Source: Podarcis raffonei
Taxonomy: Eukaryota > Chordata > Lepidosauria > Squamata > Lacertidae
Length of the DNA stretch: 64,000 nt
NCBI RefSeq assembly: GCF_027172205.1
Contig: NC_070616.1
Span: 16,482,001 to 16,546,000, forward strand
Direction of reading: 5' to 3'
Every line of letters begins with the position of its first letter. Positions within the stretch are counted from its first letter, which is position 1. The notes beneath the pieces are model-generated. The model was given only the letters and a program-made list of their open reading frames with translations. It did not search any database and was not told the DNA's origin. The translations under genes were made by a program, and so were the position numbers. Of the stretch, positions 25,068 through 37,600 are shown in pieces.

Positions 25068-25130
25068 CCTCCATGAATTTGTCTCGTCCTCTTTTAAAGC
25101 CACCGCAAACTATCTAGTTAGGGTTGAGCA
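25068..25130 (-). repeat. Fragment of the 13.4-kb interspersed repeat
   Basis: 'ccatgaatttgtctcgtcct' then 'cttttaaagccaccgcaaac' matches the middle of the repeat at 13434-14050. It begins just after the TMEM248 cleavage site. Confidence 0.5.
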
Positions 25131-25133
25131 GTG

Positions 25134-25860
25134 AAGGTGGCCAACAATACCAAATTGTTCAGGGTCGTTAAACAAAAAGGGCCTCTCTAAACCCAGGGAA
25201 TGGGCAGTAAAATGGCAAATGCAATTCAGTATAAACAAGTTAAAGTGATGCATGTTGGGGCACAAAAATCTCATTTCACATATATTCTCATGGGGTCTGA
25301 CCTGGCCAAGGAGAAGACTTTGGGTTTGTAGCAGCTAGCTCAATGAAAATGTCAACCCCATATGGAGCAACTGTTTTTTGTTTTTGTTTTTTTAAAAAGA
25401 GGCAGATTCCTTACTAGGCATCATTAGGAATGGAAAGGGAAGTAAAACTGTCAATATCTCAACGCCATTACAGTCGTACCTTGGAAGCCGAACTCCTTGG
25501 CTCCTGAACAAACAGCACTCCTGAACACTCAAACCTGGAAATGAGTGTTCCAATTTTTGGATGATTTTTGGAAGCTGAATGTCCAACGTGGCTTCTGGTT
25601 GGCTGCAGGACGCTACTGCAGCCAATCGGAAGCCACGCTTTGGTTTTTGAATGGTTCAGACTCTCAGAATGCATTCTGTTCGTAAACCAAGATACCACTG
25701 TATTCAAAACTATGGTGTGATAGTGTTTGGAATGCTGAATACAGTTGTGGTCACCTTACCTCAAAAAGGATATTGTAGAGAGTTGGAAAAGGGCAGCTAG
25801 AATGATCACAGGGCAACTCTCCTATGTGGAACTTCTGTCTTCTATGGGGCCAGGATCTGG
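25134..25860 (+). mobile_element. CR1 LINE ORF2 C-terminal fragment, split by a MITE
   Basis: The plus strand reads as the end of a CR1-type reverse-transcriptase ORF. The part up to 25470 includes KWQMQFSINKLK and an MHVG box; the part from 25701 resembles the block after 'LYKSMVRPHLEYC' and a later KKDI-like stretch (caaaaaggatattgtagag). Stops and frame changes make it dead. A family B MITE (25471-25700) interrupts it. Confidence 0.75.
25471..25700 (+). mobile_element. Tigger-like MITE, family B (copy 2)
   Basis: Starts CAGTCGTACCTTGG and ends CCAAGATACCACTG, with TA on both sides (25469-25470 and 25701-25702). 230 bp, no coding capacity. It sits inside the CR1 fragment and is therefore younger than it. 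Confidence 0.88.
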
Positions 25861-27050
25861 AGCTGTGTACCAGCATCTGAGCTTCAAATGGACGATAAGA
25901 AAAAATCACCAATGAGATCCAAACCATATGGGCTTTTCAGTTGCCAGCAGCCAAGAGGCAACAGTCCAGTGGGTAGTACCCAGAGAACCAGGTCGGTGAT
26001 TCTGGAAGGGAGTTCCTGGTTGAGTCACAAAGCCACCTTGAGGGCTTCCACTGCCTAGCATTTTGGTCCTGAGGTAGCACCATCTCACCCTGTTTTTACC
26101 ACCCCAAGTTGCCAATCCAGATGCTGGGGCAATGTGGAGAGAGCCCAAACTGGCTTCTGTGAAATTGACCTTGGACCTCACCGTTTATGTGTCAGGAAGC
26201 CGTCACTAGATGGCGACAGGATCCCCTTTGAGGTAACTGGAATGGGTGTGTTTGGTCCAAGAGCAAGCAGGAATATTCATGCCTATGTTTCCTGTGACAA
26301 CACTTTGGCTTGCCAGTTGATGCAGTTGCAGTTCTTGCTACATAACAGGCACCTGAAAATAAATACCCCCCCTCCTAAAAGACTTAATACCCAAGGGACA
26401 GAAAGCAGAGAGGGCTTCCTACAACCCATCTGGTATTTTTAAAGTTGATATTCAGAGGCCAAAATCTACAATAAATAGAACCTCAGGGAGTTGCCTGCTT
26501 TTATGCTCGCTAAAAATAGTGCTACGGCGGCTTTGCAAAACATCTTTCCTGGCAAATAAAAAATAAAAATAGAGGGAACCTACTTACTTAAAGTGCTCTT
26601 GAGCCAGACTTTCTGAAGCCCAAATGTATTCAGGGAGGAAACTTTACTGGTGTGAGAGAGTTTTTGTCTGTTTCTGAAGAAGGGCTGCATCTTCCACACC
26701 ACACAGGCTGCTGCTCCAGGCTCAACCCCTTGCTTCTTAATGCCACACTTGCCTCTTTCTTTCACAGTTATGTTGAAGGAGATGCAGAGCTGAGTTACAG
26801 CTGGGTATATTCTGTGGCAGAAGAGCAGCATTTGGGGCCATACCTTAAACGCCAGCCTGTGGAGAACTCCTGCTGCCAGTCAATGGCCTGAGGCAGTAAA
26901 AGGCAGCTTCCTATGTTCCTCCGATGTATGAATCCATCCACTGCACCAACTTAGCAAATGAATTGCCACCAAATGAATTTCCACACGGAACGATCCAGCT
27001 GGCTTGTGGTGTCTGGTTTGGGGGGGGCGTGGCTTGGATGGGTTGAGCAT
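25861..27050. other. Intergenic, no gene seen
   Basis: Between the CR1 fragment and the LRRC75A CpG island. The only recognisable item is 'gaggcagtaaaaggcagctt' at about 26890-26910, a landmark of the 9.85-kb repeat family. No exon or RNA gene was found. Confidence 0.5.
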
Positions 27051-27099
27051 TTCGAAGGCGGCTCTGCAGTGCCGCTTTGCTGACGGCTCCAGATCCCAT

Positions 27100-28640
27100 C
27101 AGCGCGGGCCAGCACAGCGGGATGGGAACTGTAGTTTTAACAGCGCCCCGAGGTCGCCAGGTCGCAGTCCGGGGCTGAGCCGCGCTCCTCAGTCCCAAAC
27201 GCTTCGCGGGAAGCAAACCACCCCGGCGCGGGAAGCCACACGCGGGATGTGGGGAGAGGAGACGTGGCTCCTCGTCTCTGAGGTGCTCCGGGCAGGAGAG
27301 GAGAGGCGCTCGGGACCCCGGGCCTCACAGCAGCCCCCTCCCCCTGGCCAGGTGTCGCGAAGGCGGGCTCCTTGGCCAGCTCCGGTCCCGCGGCTCTTCG
27401 GGGGCCAGTGTCAAGGGGGAGCCCCGGGAGGCGCCGCCTCACCTGAGTTGGGGCGTGCCTGGGTCTTGCATGGGGAGGCATCTTCCACGCCCGTGTGTGT
27501 GTGTGTTGCCACTGAAGCACCCGGCTCCAGTCGTGGCGAGGCCTCCATTGAACTGTTCGTGAAGAGGACGGGCGGGGGAGCCCGAGGAGCTGCTTCTCCG
27601 TGGCGCGCGCGCTCTGCACGTCCTCAGATGCGCGCTCGTCACGTGCAGCCCGGTCGAGCAGGGCGAGGCGGCGGCGGCTGTGCCTCTTCCCCCCCGCCGC
27701 CGGCAGGAGGAGCCAGGAGGAGGCCGGGCGGTCCCTCTCTCTCTCTCTCTCTCTCTCAGGCAGACACAAGGCCGCCGCCGGTCGGGGAGAGGCGGGCTCC
27801 GCCCCGCCTGAGCAGCTCCAGACGGAGGGAGGCGGCGGCGGCAACAGCAGCAGCAGCCAGAGCCTCGCTCGCTCGCCGGGGACACTCGGCGGGCACGTCT
27901 CGGTCTCCTCCTCCGTCGCTGGCGGCTCCTCCTTCCCTCCCTCCCTCTTCGGTCTGCCGTGCAACAGTTTTCCCGAAGTTGCCAGAGGGCGGGGAAGGGA
28001 GGCAGTTGCGGGAGCCGGAGGGGGCACTTGCTGGGCGCGCAGGAGATGCCCGGAGAAGGCTCTGCCGTCGTAGCTGCCGCTTCCCCCTCCTCCTCTTCGC
28101 CTCCGCGGTGTTTCCTGGGCCGGCGGCTGCCCCGCGCTTCGACAGCAGCGCCTGCTCCTCGTGGGCCGGAGCCTGCGATGTCCCATTGAAGGCCGGCCGG
28201 CCGGCGGCTGGGCACCATCCAGCATGGGCGCCAAGCAGACCAAGGGTTGCCCGCTGCCCGGCAGCCCCCAGGCCGCCGCCTCGGCCGCCCGCCGGAGGAT
28301 GCTGCCGTCGCCCCGGGAGCGCGGCGACTTCCTGGCCTCCCTCGTCGTGCGATCCGGAGAAAAGTTTGGCAAGGGGGGCGGTGGCGGAGGGGGCGGCGGC
28401 GGCGGCCTCCCCCCGTATCACCGCCGGATCGGCCTTATCCAGGACATGCTGGGGATGGTCAAGCAAGGCAAGCAGGAGGAGGCCACCGACCTGCTCAAGC
28501 ACCTGCGCCAGGTAAGAGGGATGGGGGTCGGGCGACCGAAGCGCCCTCCTCCGGGAAGCTTCGGCTTCGCAGCCCCCACGTGCCCGGGGAGGCGGAACTG
28601 GGGGGCACATAGAAGCTCCGCTTCTCCCTCTCCCTGCCCC
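27100..28640 (+). promoter_or_regulatory. LRRC75A: LRRC75A CpG island and 5' UTR
   Basis: About 1.5 kb of very CpG-dense sequence around the first LRRC75A exon. It includes a canonical E-box, CACGTG (27640-27645), and a (TC)n run at 27734-27758. I see no TATA box. The TSS is probably between 27.6 and 28.1 kb. Long overlapping ORFs on both strands here (up to 503 codons) follow from the GC content and are not genes. Confidence 0.8.
27734..27758. repeat. (TC)n microsatellite
   Basis: About twelve CT units in the LRRC75A CpG island, upstream of the start codon. It is a pyrimidine tract that may be variable in length between individuals. Confidence 0.9.
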
Positions 28641-31600
28641 TTAATGGAATGGAAGCCAACCTCCCCCCACCTCCCACCCCACTTGTCTGTCCAGGAGGGT
28701 CGCGATCAGAGCCGAGGGCAAGCGGGCGAGTTTCGCCTGGTTCGTGGAAGGTTCGCTGGTCTTGGAAGGGAAATTGTTGCTCTGATGGGTTTGGTGATTC
28801 CTCTGGAGCCTCCTCAGGGCAGAGCCTTCCTGGGGGGGGGTTGCCTGACCACGAATGAGGAAGAAGGGGGTTACCCCAGGAGGAACGTCTTGGCTCTCCT
28901 TGGGGGCCTTTCCAAGACCCACAGATGCTTTTAAGCATAGTATATCCTAAGGCTTAGCATATGATCTGATCTGGACAAAAGGGGCGATGCTGCTCCTGGC
29001 AGGTGTCATACAACAGAGGGTTGGGATTGGCTTGTGTCTTGGCCCCAGTTACCAGCCTTTCTTGGGCTTGTGGACTCTTGTCCCTTAACCTGCACTTCTG
29101 GTTAAGGGCTTTGGTGCTCCCTTGAATTATGCCTTGGAAGCCTCCATCCCCCTTAAATGAGCTCTGGGATGGGAGGCTCCTCCTATAGGCTCTGCTCCAG
29201 CAAGGGGGAAATTTATGGCTGCCAGGCCACTTCAGCCAACTCATTTCTCACATCTGACATCTTGTAGGACACGCAGGTAAAAACTTGGCTCAGCTGAAAA
29301 GGTGTTTGGAGGTAGCTTCCAGATGGAAACCCTTTGCAAAGCACTCTGCAAGACCCCTGCAGACAAAAAGGTCACCTGACATCATTGTGCTGTCACACGA
29401 GCAACTCCACCCACCTGTCAAATTTGGTCCCTGAATATAATGATTTGGCCTGTGTTTTTCTCCCTCCCCCCAACACAAAGCATGTTGTAAACAAGGAGAA
29501 TTTGTGCACCAAGGCCGTCTGTGCCTGACACCTGACTTGGAGGGTGGCCTTGAGCTTGTTTAATGACTTCCTGTTTAGTGATTTCCACTTCTGCAAATTG
29601 TGGACAGAGATGGTTGTCCCACTCTCTCCTGAATTGGACTTGTTTACGTTTCCTTCCTGGTTTGAGGAAACAAAACTGCCAAGTGGTGTGAAAACCGGTG
29701 TGAGACTGAAAGTGGGCGAAGTGCCATGGCAAGCGAGTCCGCACCAGGCCCTTGTTGACAGGCTCTGCCAAGGGAAGCTGCTGCTGCTGCAGCCTCAGAT
29801 TCACAGCCAGGCTCCAGTTTCTGCTGCGTGAGATTTCATCTTCTTTTCCACAGAGAGATCTGAGTGGGATTCTCCTCTTCTCTCTTCCTCTCTGAGGAGC
29901 CATTTCACAGAAGCTGAAGCCCGAGCAGAACCATGCTGAATCCTGAAGGGGAGAGTCTTTCGCCACCCCTTGGAGCCCCCATTCCTCTTGCTGGGAATGG
30001 GGGCTCCAAGGGGGAATTATCTGAATGAAGTTGGGAGCTTCCCTTCTGGCTCTTCCGTTGAGATAGGGGCAGGATGTAGAGTTTTGATAAGCAGCAGAGG
30101 AGGCTTCTTAATTCAAGAACATACCGTATTTTTTGCTCTATAAGACGCACCAGGCCACAAGACGCACCTAGTTTTTGGAGGAGGAAAACAAGAAAAAAAA
30201 AATATTCTGAATCTCAGAAGCCAGAACAGTAAGAGGGATCGCTGCGCAGTGAAAGCAGCAATCCCTCTTGCTGTTCTGGCTTCTGGGATAGCTGCGCAGC
30301 CTGCATTCGCTCCATAAGACGCACTCACATTTCCCCTTACTTTTCAGGAGGTAAAAAGTGAGTCTTATAGAGCAAAAAATACGGTAAGTGTGGCCTGACT
30401 GACACAACTGTAGCCTGAGCCAGTTCTGCTACTCAAACTTCCTTCCTTCAGTTGACTTCTCCAGTCTTAAAAGACCAAGGACGAAGCCTTGCAAGATCAT
30501 AGAGTCATAGAGAATCATAGAGTTGGAAGGGACCCTGAGGATCCTCTAGTCCAACCTCCTCCAGTGCAAGAATATGCAGCTATCCCTTACATGGATTGAA
30601 CCTGCAACCTTTGCAGACCATCCTGGTGGCCAAAGCGGGGAGGGAGCCTCATGTTCCTTGCCATGAGGACCGTGAAGAGTTTGGGCCTCTGTGGGCTTGG
30701 GTGACACTACTATGGAGGAGATGGGCTCTTTGAACTTATGACTGTGGTGCTTGAAATGGGCTTGTGGAACATGTGAGCATCTTTCTGGCCCTGTTAGAGC
30801 CAGAGAAAAAGCAACAGACTCTCTCCCACCAAAGAGGCAGGTAGGCAGCACAGCTGTGCCAGTGGCTTATGATGAACAGGTGTCTTCCTGTGGCTGCTTG
30901 TCGGCTGGATGGTGGTGAGCATCTAACACGCCCCCCCGGCCCACATCTGACCCACTCTTTTAAAGAAAAGGAGATGTGTGTGGCTGTGGCAGTGGAACTG
31001 GCCACTCGTGGGAGATGTGGTCCTTTCTGGCTAGGGGCACAGAGCCCTCTCCCTCCCAATGGCCACTGCACCTTCACAGTTTGTGATCCATGCATGCAAG
31101 ATGCGGATTCCAGAGAGGCTGGATGGACAGTGTGTGTTTGGGCTGCAGGGTTGGGGAAGGGAACTCCAGCCCTATTGGCTGAGTTTGCTGAGGTCGGAGG
31201 CAAGCTGCCTGCATGTTTGGTTGCAAAGGCTGGCCAGCCAGCGCATTTCAGCGGTGGTGCGCAAAGGCTTTCTAGTAATTGAGTTACATTTGTTGAAAAT
31301 TAATTAAAGGCAGGGAGGGAGACTGGGCCGGCCTCGGGAGCCTTGCGGAGGACTTGGCGTGTTTCGTTGCCAGAGGAAGAAAGGCACGTGCGCCCAGGAG
31401 GGGGAAGGGGAACAGCCTCCAGCTTTGTGCGCAGCTATCGTGCAAGTTGCCTTATGGGAACGCAGCGTGTTTATGCTAATTTTATGCTAGTTAACTTGCA
31501 TGGCTCCTTGTCCCTGAAAGAATCCTGGGAACGGCAGAGTCTGATCCCCCCTGCCCCCCCCCCGTTTTCTCCAGGAGGAGGAATAGCTCTTAAGCGGCTT

Positions 31601-34600
31601 TGCTTCCTGGGTGTCATCACGTACCCAGATGGAGACTGCTCAGCTCTGAAGGAAACTCAGCCAGAAAGTGAATGGAGACAGTTGGAGTGTGTGTGTGTGT
31701 GGGGTGCCCCATTCTGGTGAGAAGGTGACAGCGGGTGGATGAGGGGAGGCAAAGGGGTCATCTACATTTCCTGGTCACCGCGCCGCCAAAGTCTTCGTTT
31801 TCCAGAAGTGAGCTCAGCTCAGAAATGGCTGGCATGGGCTGCCGCCTCCTGGTCGCTCCTTCGGAGGACCAGACTCTGCCTTGTTTCTCTCTGTTGGTTT
31901 CTTCTTGTGGGTTTCTATCCTGACCTTCATTAAACCTTTCCACATAAACACATGCAGAGCTATAATAAGACCCCAACCAATAAAAAAGTATTAAAGTCCA
32001 TAGAAAATCCCTTTGGCAGGAGACACCCCAGTGGCTTCCTTGCCAAGCAGAGTCTTCCGCCACCAGCCTCCCAGAAGGGTGGTGCTGGGCCTGTTGGCTG
32101 CTATATTCTTCCTTTCGTATTCAGGGCACGATTTCCCCCACCTGCAAACAGTCCATATATTGATCCTTCTGTGTGACGGCTTAAGCTCTCTTAGGCTTAG
32201 CTGGTGGATCCAATGGAAATCTTTTCCCAAGGACAGCCTCAGAAATGGGTAGCCCAGTCTTTGGGGTGCTTTAAGGCAGCAGCAGCTGCCGCCTGGATTG
32301 TGTAGAAAAGAGATTTGCTGGGGAGTGGGAAGCTGTCTCTTAAAGTTTCTTTCTGTTTTCCAAGCTCCCAGTAGCAGGCAAGTCCCTCCCCCCCCCCACC
32401 TTGCACAATTGCCTTCCCCATGGCTAACATGCCAGCCTTTTGCCAGGGCAGTGGACAGAGCGCACCTCTTCCTGGGTCTGTCCGTGGAGCTGTCTTGTGG
32501 CTGCTTGAGAGGTGAGTTTGGTGCGAGAGTCTGTCATTAACTCCAAGCTGTTCCATACCTGCTGCGCTTGTATTCTATCATTGCTGATTTCTGGGCGTTG
32601 TGTGTGACAACCCCCACTTCTAAGTCAATTGACTGAAAAGCCTTGCCTCACCATTCGCTTTGGGCTTGGAAGCTTTCTCTCTGTGTGGGGGAGTGTACGT
32701 GTGTCCTTGTGCATCTAGTCAGGGAGAAGGGATAGTGCCCTGGAGTTGTAAGCAGGTCTGGGAGCATATTCTAGATTCCTGGCTCTGGCAGGAATCTCCA
32801 GTTCTGGCTGAGCTCTGCTGGCACCTGGGGAGAGAGGCTTAACTAAGAGCAGGTGGAAAAGCTGCCTTTCCAGGGCATTTCATGGGGTCTTGATGCACCT
32901 TTCCTGCTCTCAGCTAGGCAGTGTGTGTGCACACGCTTGTTCGTGCATACATGATATGTGTGTTGTACACACCCTGCATGCCAGTATGTAAACCGGCTTA
33001 TCCCTCTTTGCCAAGGAATGAAAACAAGCTCACTAAGAATCTGGGCTTATTGAACCTAGAGGAAGAGGAGGAGATCTTTCATTTGGCGTTCTCCATAGTG
33101 TGAGGTGCAGGGGGACGGGAACAGGCTCCTCATTTTCTGTGCTCTTCCAAATAATACCTTGCAAATATATTTGTCCCTTTTGGAGAAGCAAGCTTTTGGG
33201 GAGGGCAGGGAGTGTAGGAGAGGCCCTGCCTGCCTCTTTGCCTGCACTTGGGCGGACTGCCTCCCCCACCCCGCCCGTAATCCATCTTGGCTTAAATGAT
33301 GCGAAATTGCATTTGGAGCAGGGGGCTGCGTGGGAGAGAAGAGGCGATGAGGGAAGAGCGAAAGCCAAGGGCAGCCATGTGTGAGCGGCGAGGATAATGG
33401 AAAGCTCAGGGACGGGGAGGTCTGGTGCACATCCAGTGGTGGAGACGGGAGGTCAAATCCTGCAAGGGGAAGCAGAAGGAAAGGCTTGTGCCCAGAGAGT
33501 CAGCTGGAGCTCCCCAGACAGGGCAAGCTTGCTGCTGATGGGCCAGGGAGCAGCTAACCCTTTGGCTCTGTGTGTGGCAGCTTATCAGCTGCTCAAGGAG
33601 GGGGAGTTGTGCTACCTGGGCATGGTGGGGGTGCCTTGGGCTTTCCGCCAGCCAGCCATGGCTGAGCTCCAGAACTGCTTTTCCCCATGCTGGGGCTCAT
33701 CCAGCGAGGGAAGCCCAGCGAGCCGGCCTGGGCAGGTGTGAGGGTTCTGGTCTTCCTCCCTTGTGGGGGGATTCTCATTTCTATAATTTCACACAGGCAC
33801 ACCCCACACACTTCAACGCTTGGGCTTCCTTTTGGATGGATGGGAAAGTGCAGCATGGCCAGTACCAACCTGCAGGACAATACAGTACAGTGGTACCTTG
33901 GGTTACATACGCTTCAGGTTACATACGCTTCAGGTTACAGACTCCGCTAACCCAGAAATATTACCTCAGGTTAAGAGCTTTGCTTCAGGATGAGAACAGA
34001 AGTTGCGTGGTGGCAGCGGGAGGCCCCATTAGCTAAAGTGATACCTCAGGTTAAGAACAGTTTCAGGTTCAGAACGGACATCCAGAACGAATTAAGTTCT
34101 TAACCTGAGGTGCCACTGTATTTCTAGGGGCAAATGCCCAACCCCCGCAGGTGAGAAGAGAACTCCCCATCAAATGCAGAGTGGCTTTTTCTGGATGGTG
34201 GGTTGGAGGGGGGAAGGTTGGTGGCAGCAGCAGCCTCAGTGGAAAGGAGAACTTTGCTGCTGCCTCTGCCACAGCACAGAGTCCCATCTTGCTCCCTCTA
34301 CACACACACACACCCCTGGCCGGAAGCGGCACAGCTGCCTCTGTTGCCCTCCCACCCGCTGCGCTGCCGGATGGAGGGATCCTCTTGGCAGTCTTCTGCT
34401 TCCTGCTCCGGCTTCCCAGCCAGTTTCTCTCCGCTGATGCTGGGGGAGGGGCAGCGCTGATTCTCCCCCTGCTTTGTTTTCTCTCTGATGAGTCTGTGTG
34501 AACCATTGGGCAGGAGCCCCTCTGCATCTGCTTCCCTGTGCCTCTTCCTTGGCTCTCCTTGGCTGTGGGAGGAACAGAATAATGACCCCGGGAGCTGTTT

Positions 34601-37600
34601 CTGCAGAGAGAGGAGGAAGATTTCAGGGGGTGTGGTGTGAGAAATAAAAGGATCTGAGCATTGAAAGCAGCGAACCTTGTCCTCCCTGCTCTTAAGAGAA
34701 AGAGGGAGACAGCTCTTTTCCCTGACCCTCCCTTACTGCCTTCCACTTTCCGTGTACAGTGGTACCTCAGGTTACAGACGCTTCAGGTTACAGACTCCGC
34801 TAACCCAGAAATAGTACCTCGGTTTAAGAACTTTGCTTCAGGATGAGAACAGAAATCGTGCGGCAGCAGCAGGAGGCCCCATTAGCTAAAGTGGTTCTCA
34901 GGTTAAGAACAGTTTCAGGTTAAGAACAGACCTCCGGAACGAATTAAGTTCTTAACCCAAGGTACCACTGTAGATCTCTTTCTGACTTCCCCACCTGGAC
35001 CCAGGAGGGGGCTGTACCATGTGCCGGTTGCGAGTGTGACTGTAGCTCACTCCCAAATCTGCTCTTGTGGCAGCTTTTTTCTGCTTTAGCCTCCAGCTTC
35101 TCCCAAAGGGAGGGATTTCTAAACTGGGTTGGCACTGACAACGAACGAGTGACTGTGATGCGTGGGTCATTTGGAGGCTTAGTTTGGGGGGGGGGAGACG
35201 GGCCCACCTAGGCACCCTGTGATCCAGTAGTCCCAGTTAGGGATGGGTACAAGGAGCAGGCATGCAGTCCCTGGAGAGACCTCCTGTAGCAGCATTTAAT
35301 AGAATTATCTGCTGCTGCTGGAGCAGCAGCTGCTGTTGCTGGGGGCAATTTCCATCATGGGGCAGGTGGGAGTTGGGTGCCTTAAGCAAAAGAGGGGTCG
35401 GGCAGTGAGTGTTTCCAGCTGCCTCGGAGCCCTGGACTGGAAGGTTGCTGCTGCCTCACATAAGGAGCCCCAAAGGAGTTCAAGATGCTCTGGATCCTCT
35501 TCCAAGGAAAGGGCTGCCCTAGGAGTCAGAGGGCAAGGACCCAGGGCTTGGGAACCGGCTGGCAGCTACTAGCTCCCCCTTCCGGAGTCCTCAGTTGTGC
35601 TGGATGGGCCCAGAGAACAGCCGGGAGTTTGGAAAAGGGATATAGGAGTGAGGAGTCTGTTAAAGTGGGTAAATGTTGGGGAGGCAAGGGATTAACGGTG
35701 GGAGCATGGCACTTCTAGTGGGAACAGCAGCTGCCCATTTGGAGAAACAAACTTTGCTACAGTATGAGGAGGAGGAAGAGGAAGTAAAGTAGTTAAAAGA
35801 GACAGAAAAGGATAGAGTTTCAGTGGTGGCTGGAGGTGGGGAGACAGAAGGAAGTTTGATAGCTGTTATAATTCCTAGGGTTGCCACATAATTGAAGTTT
35901 TTGAACTATTTTTAAGGAAATTCGCCAAAAAATCAACACTTCCGACACGGGTTGCTATATGTCCAGGTTTTCCTGGACATTTTCTACCAATTTTCAGAAA
36001 TTCTGCCCGGATGCTATTTTCAATGGGCAAACCCCGTATCGTTTGAGAAATCCCAGTTGTATGGCAGCCCTATACAGTATTTGCATACTGAGTGTGTTAA
36101 TGGGAATTGGAAAAGTTTATGGGGACGATATGGAGTAAAATAACAGCCTTCCTGTAATCAGGTTGTGGTAGCCTCACGGGTGGTCATTTGGGTGTGGAGA
36201 AAGGTGGAAGAAGTGGAGAACTGGGAGGGCTGGGCTGTTAAAAGGATGTGGGAATGTAAATTCCTCGTCTCTAGCTCCCCAAAATAGTGGGTGCAGCTCC
36301 CAGGATGTCTTCACAAGCTAAAGAGTCTCTAGGACAGGAATCCTTAAAATCCTGCCCGTCATGACTCAAGGTCATCTGACCCCACGACTGCTACCATCTT
36401 TAATCATGGTTCCACCATGATCACCTCCCTTCGAGGTCAGGTGCTCAGACCCTTAAAATGTGAATCCCTTGAGAGGCAGGCAAGGGTTATTTTAATGTCT
36501 GAGATAATGTCTGAGATAATGGGGAAAGTGTCCAGGCCAGTTTCTTAGTGAGCCCAATGTTTCTTAAGGTAGGACTTTCTTGTCCTATGGGACTTCTGAG
36601 CAGGAGAGCTCCTAGGATCCATATCTTTGAGTCCTGCTGCTCTTGCTCTGTCTCTCTTCAGGCCCAGAGGCACCAAGGACTCACGGCCACTTGAGTCATA
36701 TGCCCAGACAGTCGGCATTCATCTCGGGGTGTGTGTGTGTGGGGATCCTTGATGTGACAGCTCAGAAGAAGCTGACACTATTTTGGAAAGGCTTGCAGTT
36801 GGGCCTCGAGAGAATTACCTGCATCAGTGCTGTCTTCTGGGTGATGGCTTTGGCAAGGCTTGGCGCTCACTTGGTGTCATCTATCCTTCTTGATGGGCAT
36901 TTTTTATTTTGGATGGGGATGGGAAAGGCCTTGCATTCTGTTCCCCCCCACCCCAAGGTCCATTGACTTGTAGAGAAACCCGGGTTTCTGGAGCCCTTAT
37001 CCAAGTTGTCGGGTCACTTAAAGATTTGCTTCCTGTTCATGGAACAAAGGCAGTGTGTCAGCTCTGTTGCTACATTATTTGCTGTTGCCAAATTCGACAG
37101 ACACGGTCAGTCGCTGTTGCTCAACTGATGTCTGTGTCTGGCAGTTCCTTCTCTTTCTTTGCATATTCTGCCCAAAAGATGCTCTGTGTGTTGCACGTTT
37201 CATCTCTGCTTTGGAACAAGAGTGTCCTCGTTTCTCTCTCTTCTTGTTGTGACTTTCTGTTGTGGTTGCAAATGACTTGCTTGAAGCTGCCCCTGTGGCC
37301 TTGGTCCCTCGTGCAGCTGAAGGTGGTTCAGGTGAAGTGGTCCCGGCTTCCCAGCCACTGAAGCCCATTCCAGTGACAAATTCTGTGGTGGGGTGGTAGA
37401 CTGATGATACCTGTGGACTAGCCCACGAAAGGGCCCAACCACCAAGCAAACTGGCATCTCTCTCTTATGCTATTTGAAATGGCTTGTTGAGTCTTTTTGC
37501 TGAAGAGCAAAAAAAAGGGGGGGCATGTTATCACCCCCACCAGCATTTTAACAAGTTGATGATCTCAGGAGTGGGAAGAGACCCCTCTGAATTTCAAGCT

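Noticed and set aside
27004-28515. 503-codon plus-strand ORF and 259-411-codon minus-strand ORFs over the LRRC75A CpG island
   Set aside because: Low-complexity Arg/Pro/Ala/Gly translation in several frames at once, as expected of stop-poor CpG-island DNA. Only the frame from 28224 matches a known protein.
34069-34746. 225-codon minus-strand ORF between two MITEs
   Set aside because: It begins inside a MITE and shows no family motif; composition is Ser/Arg/Pro-rich, typical of chance ORFs.
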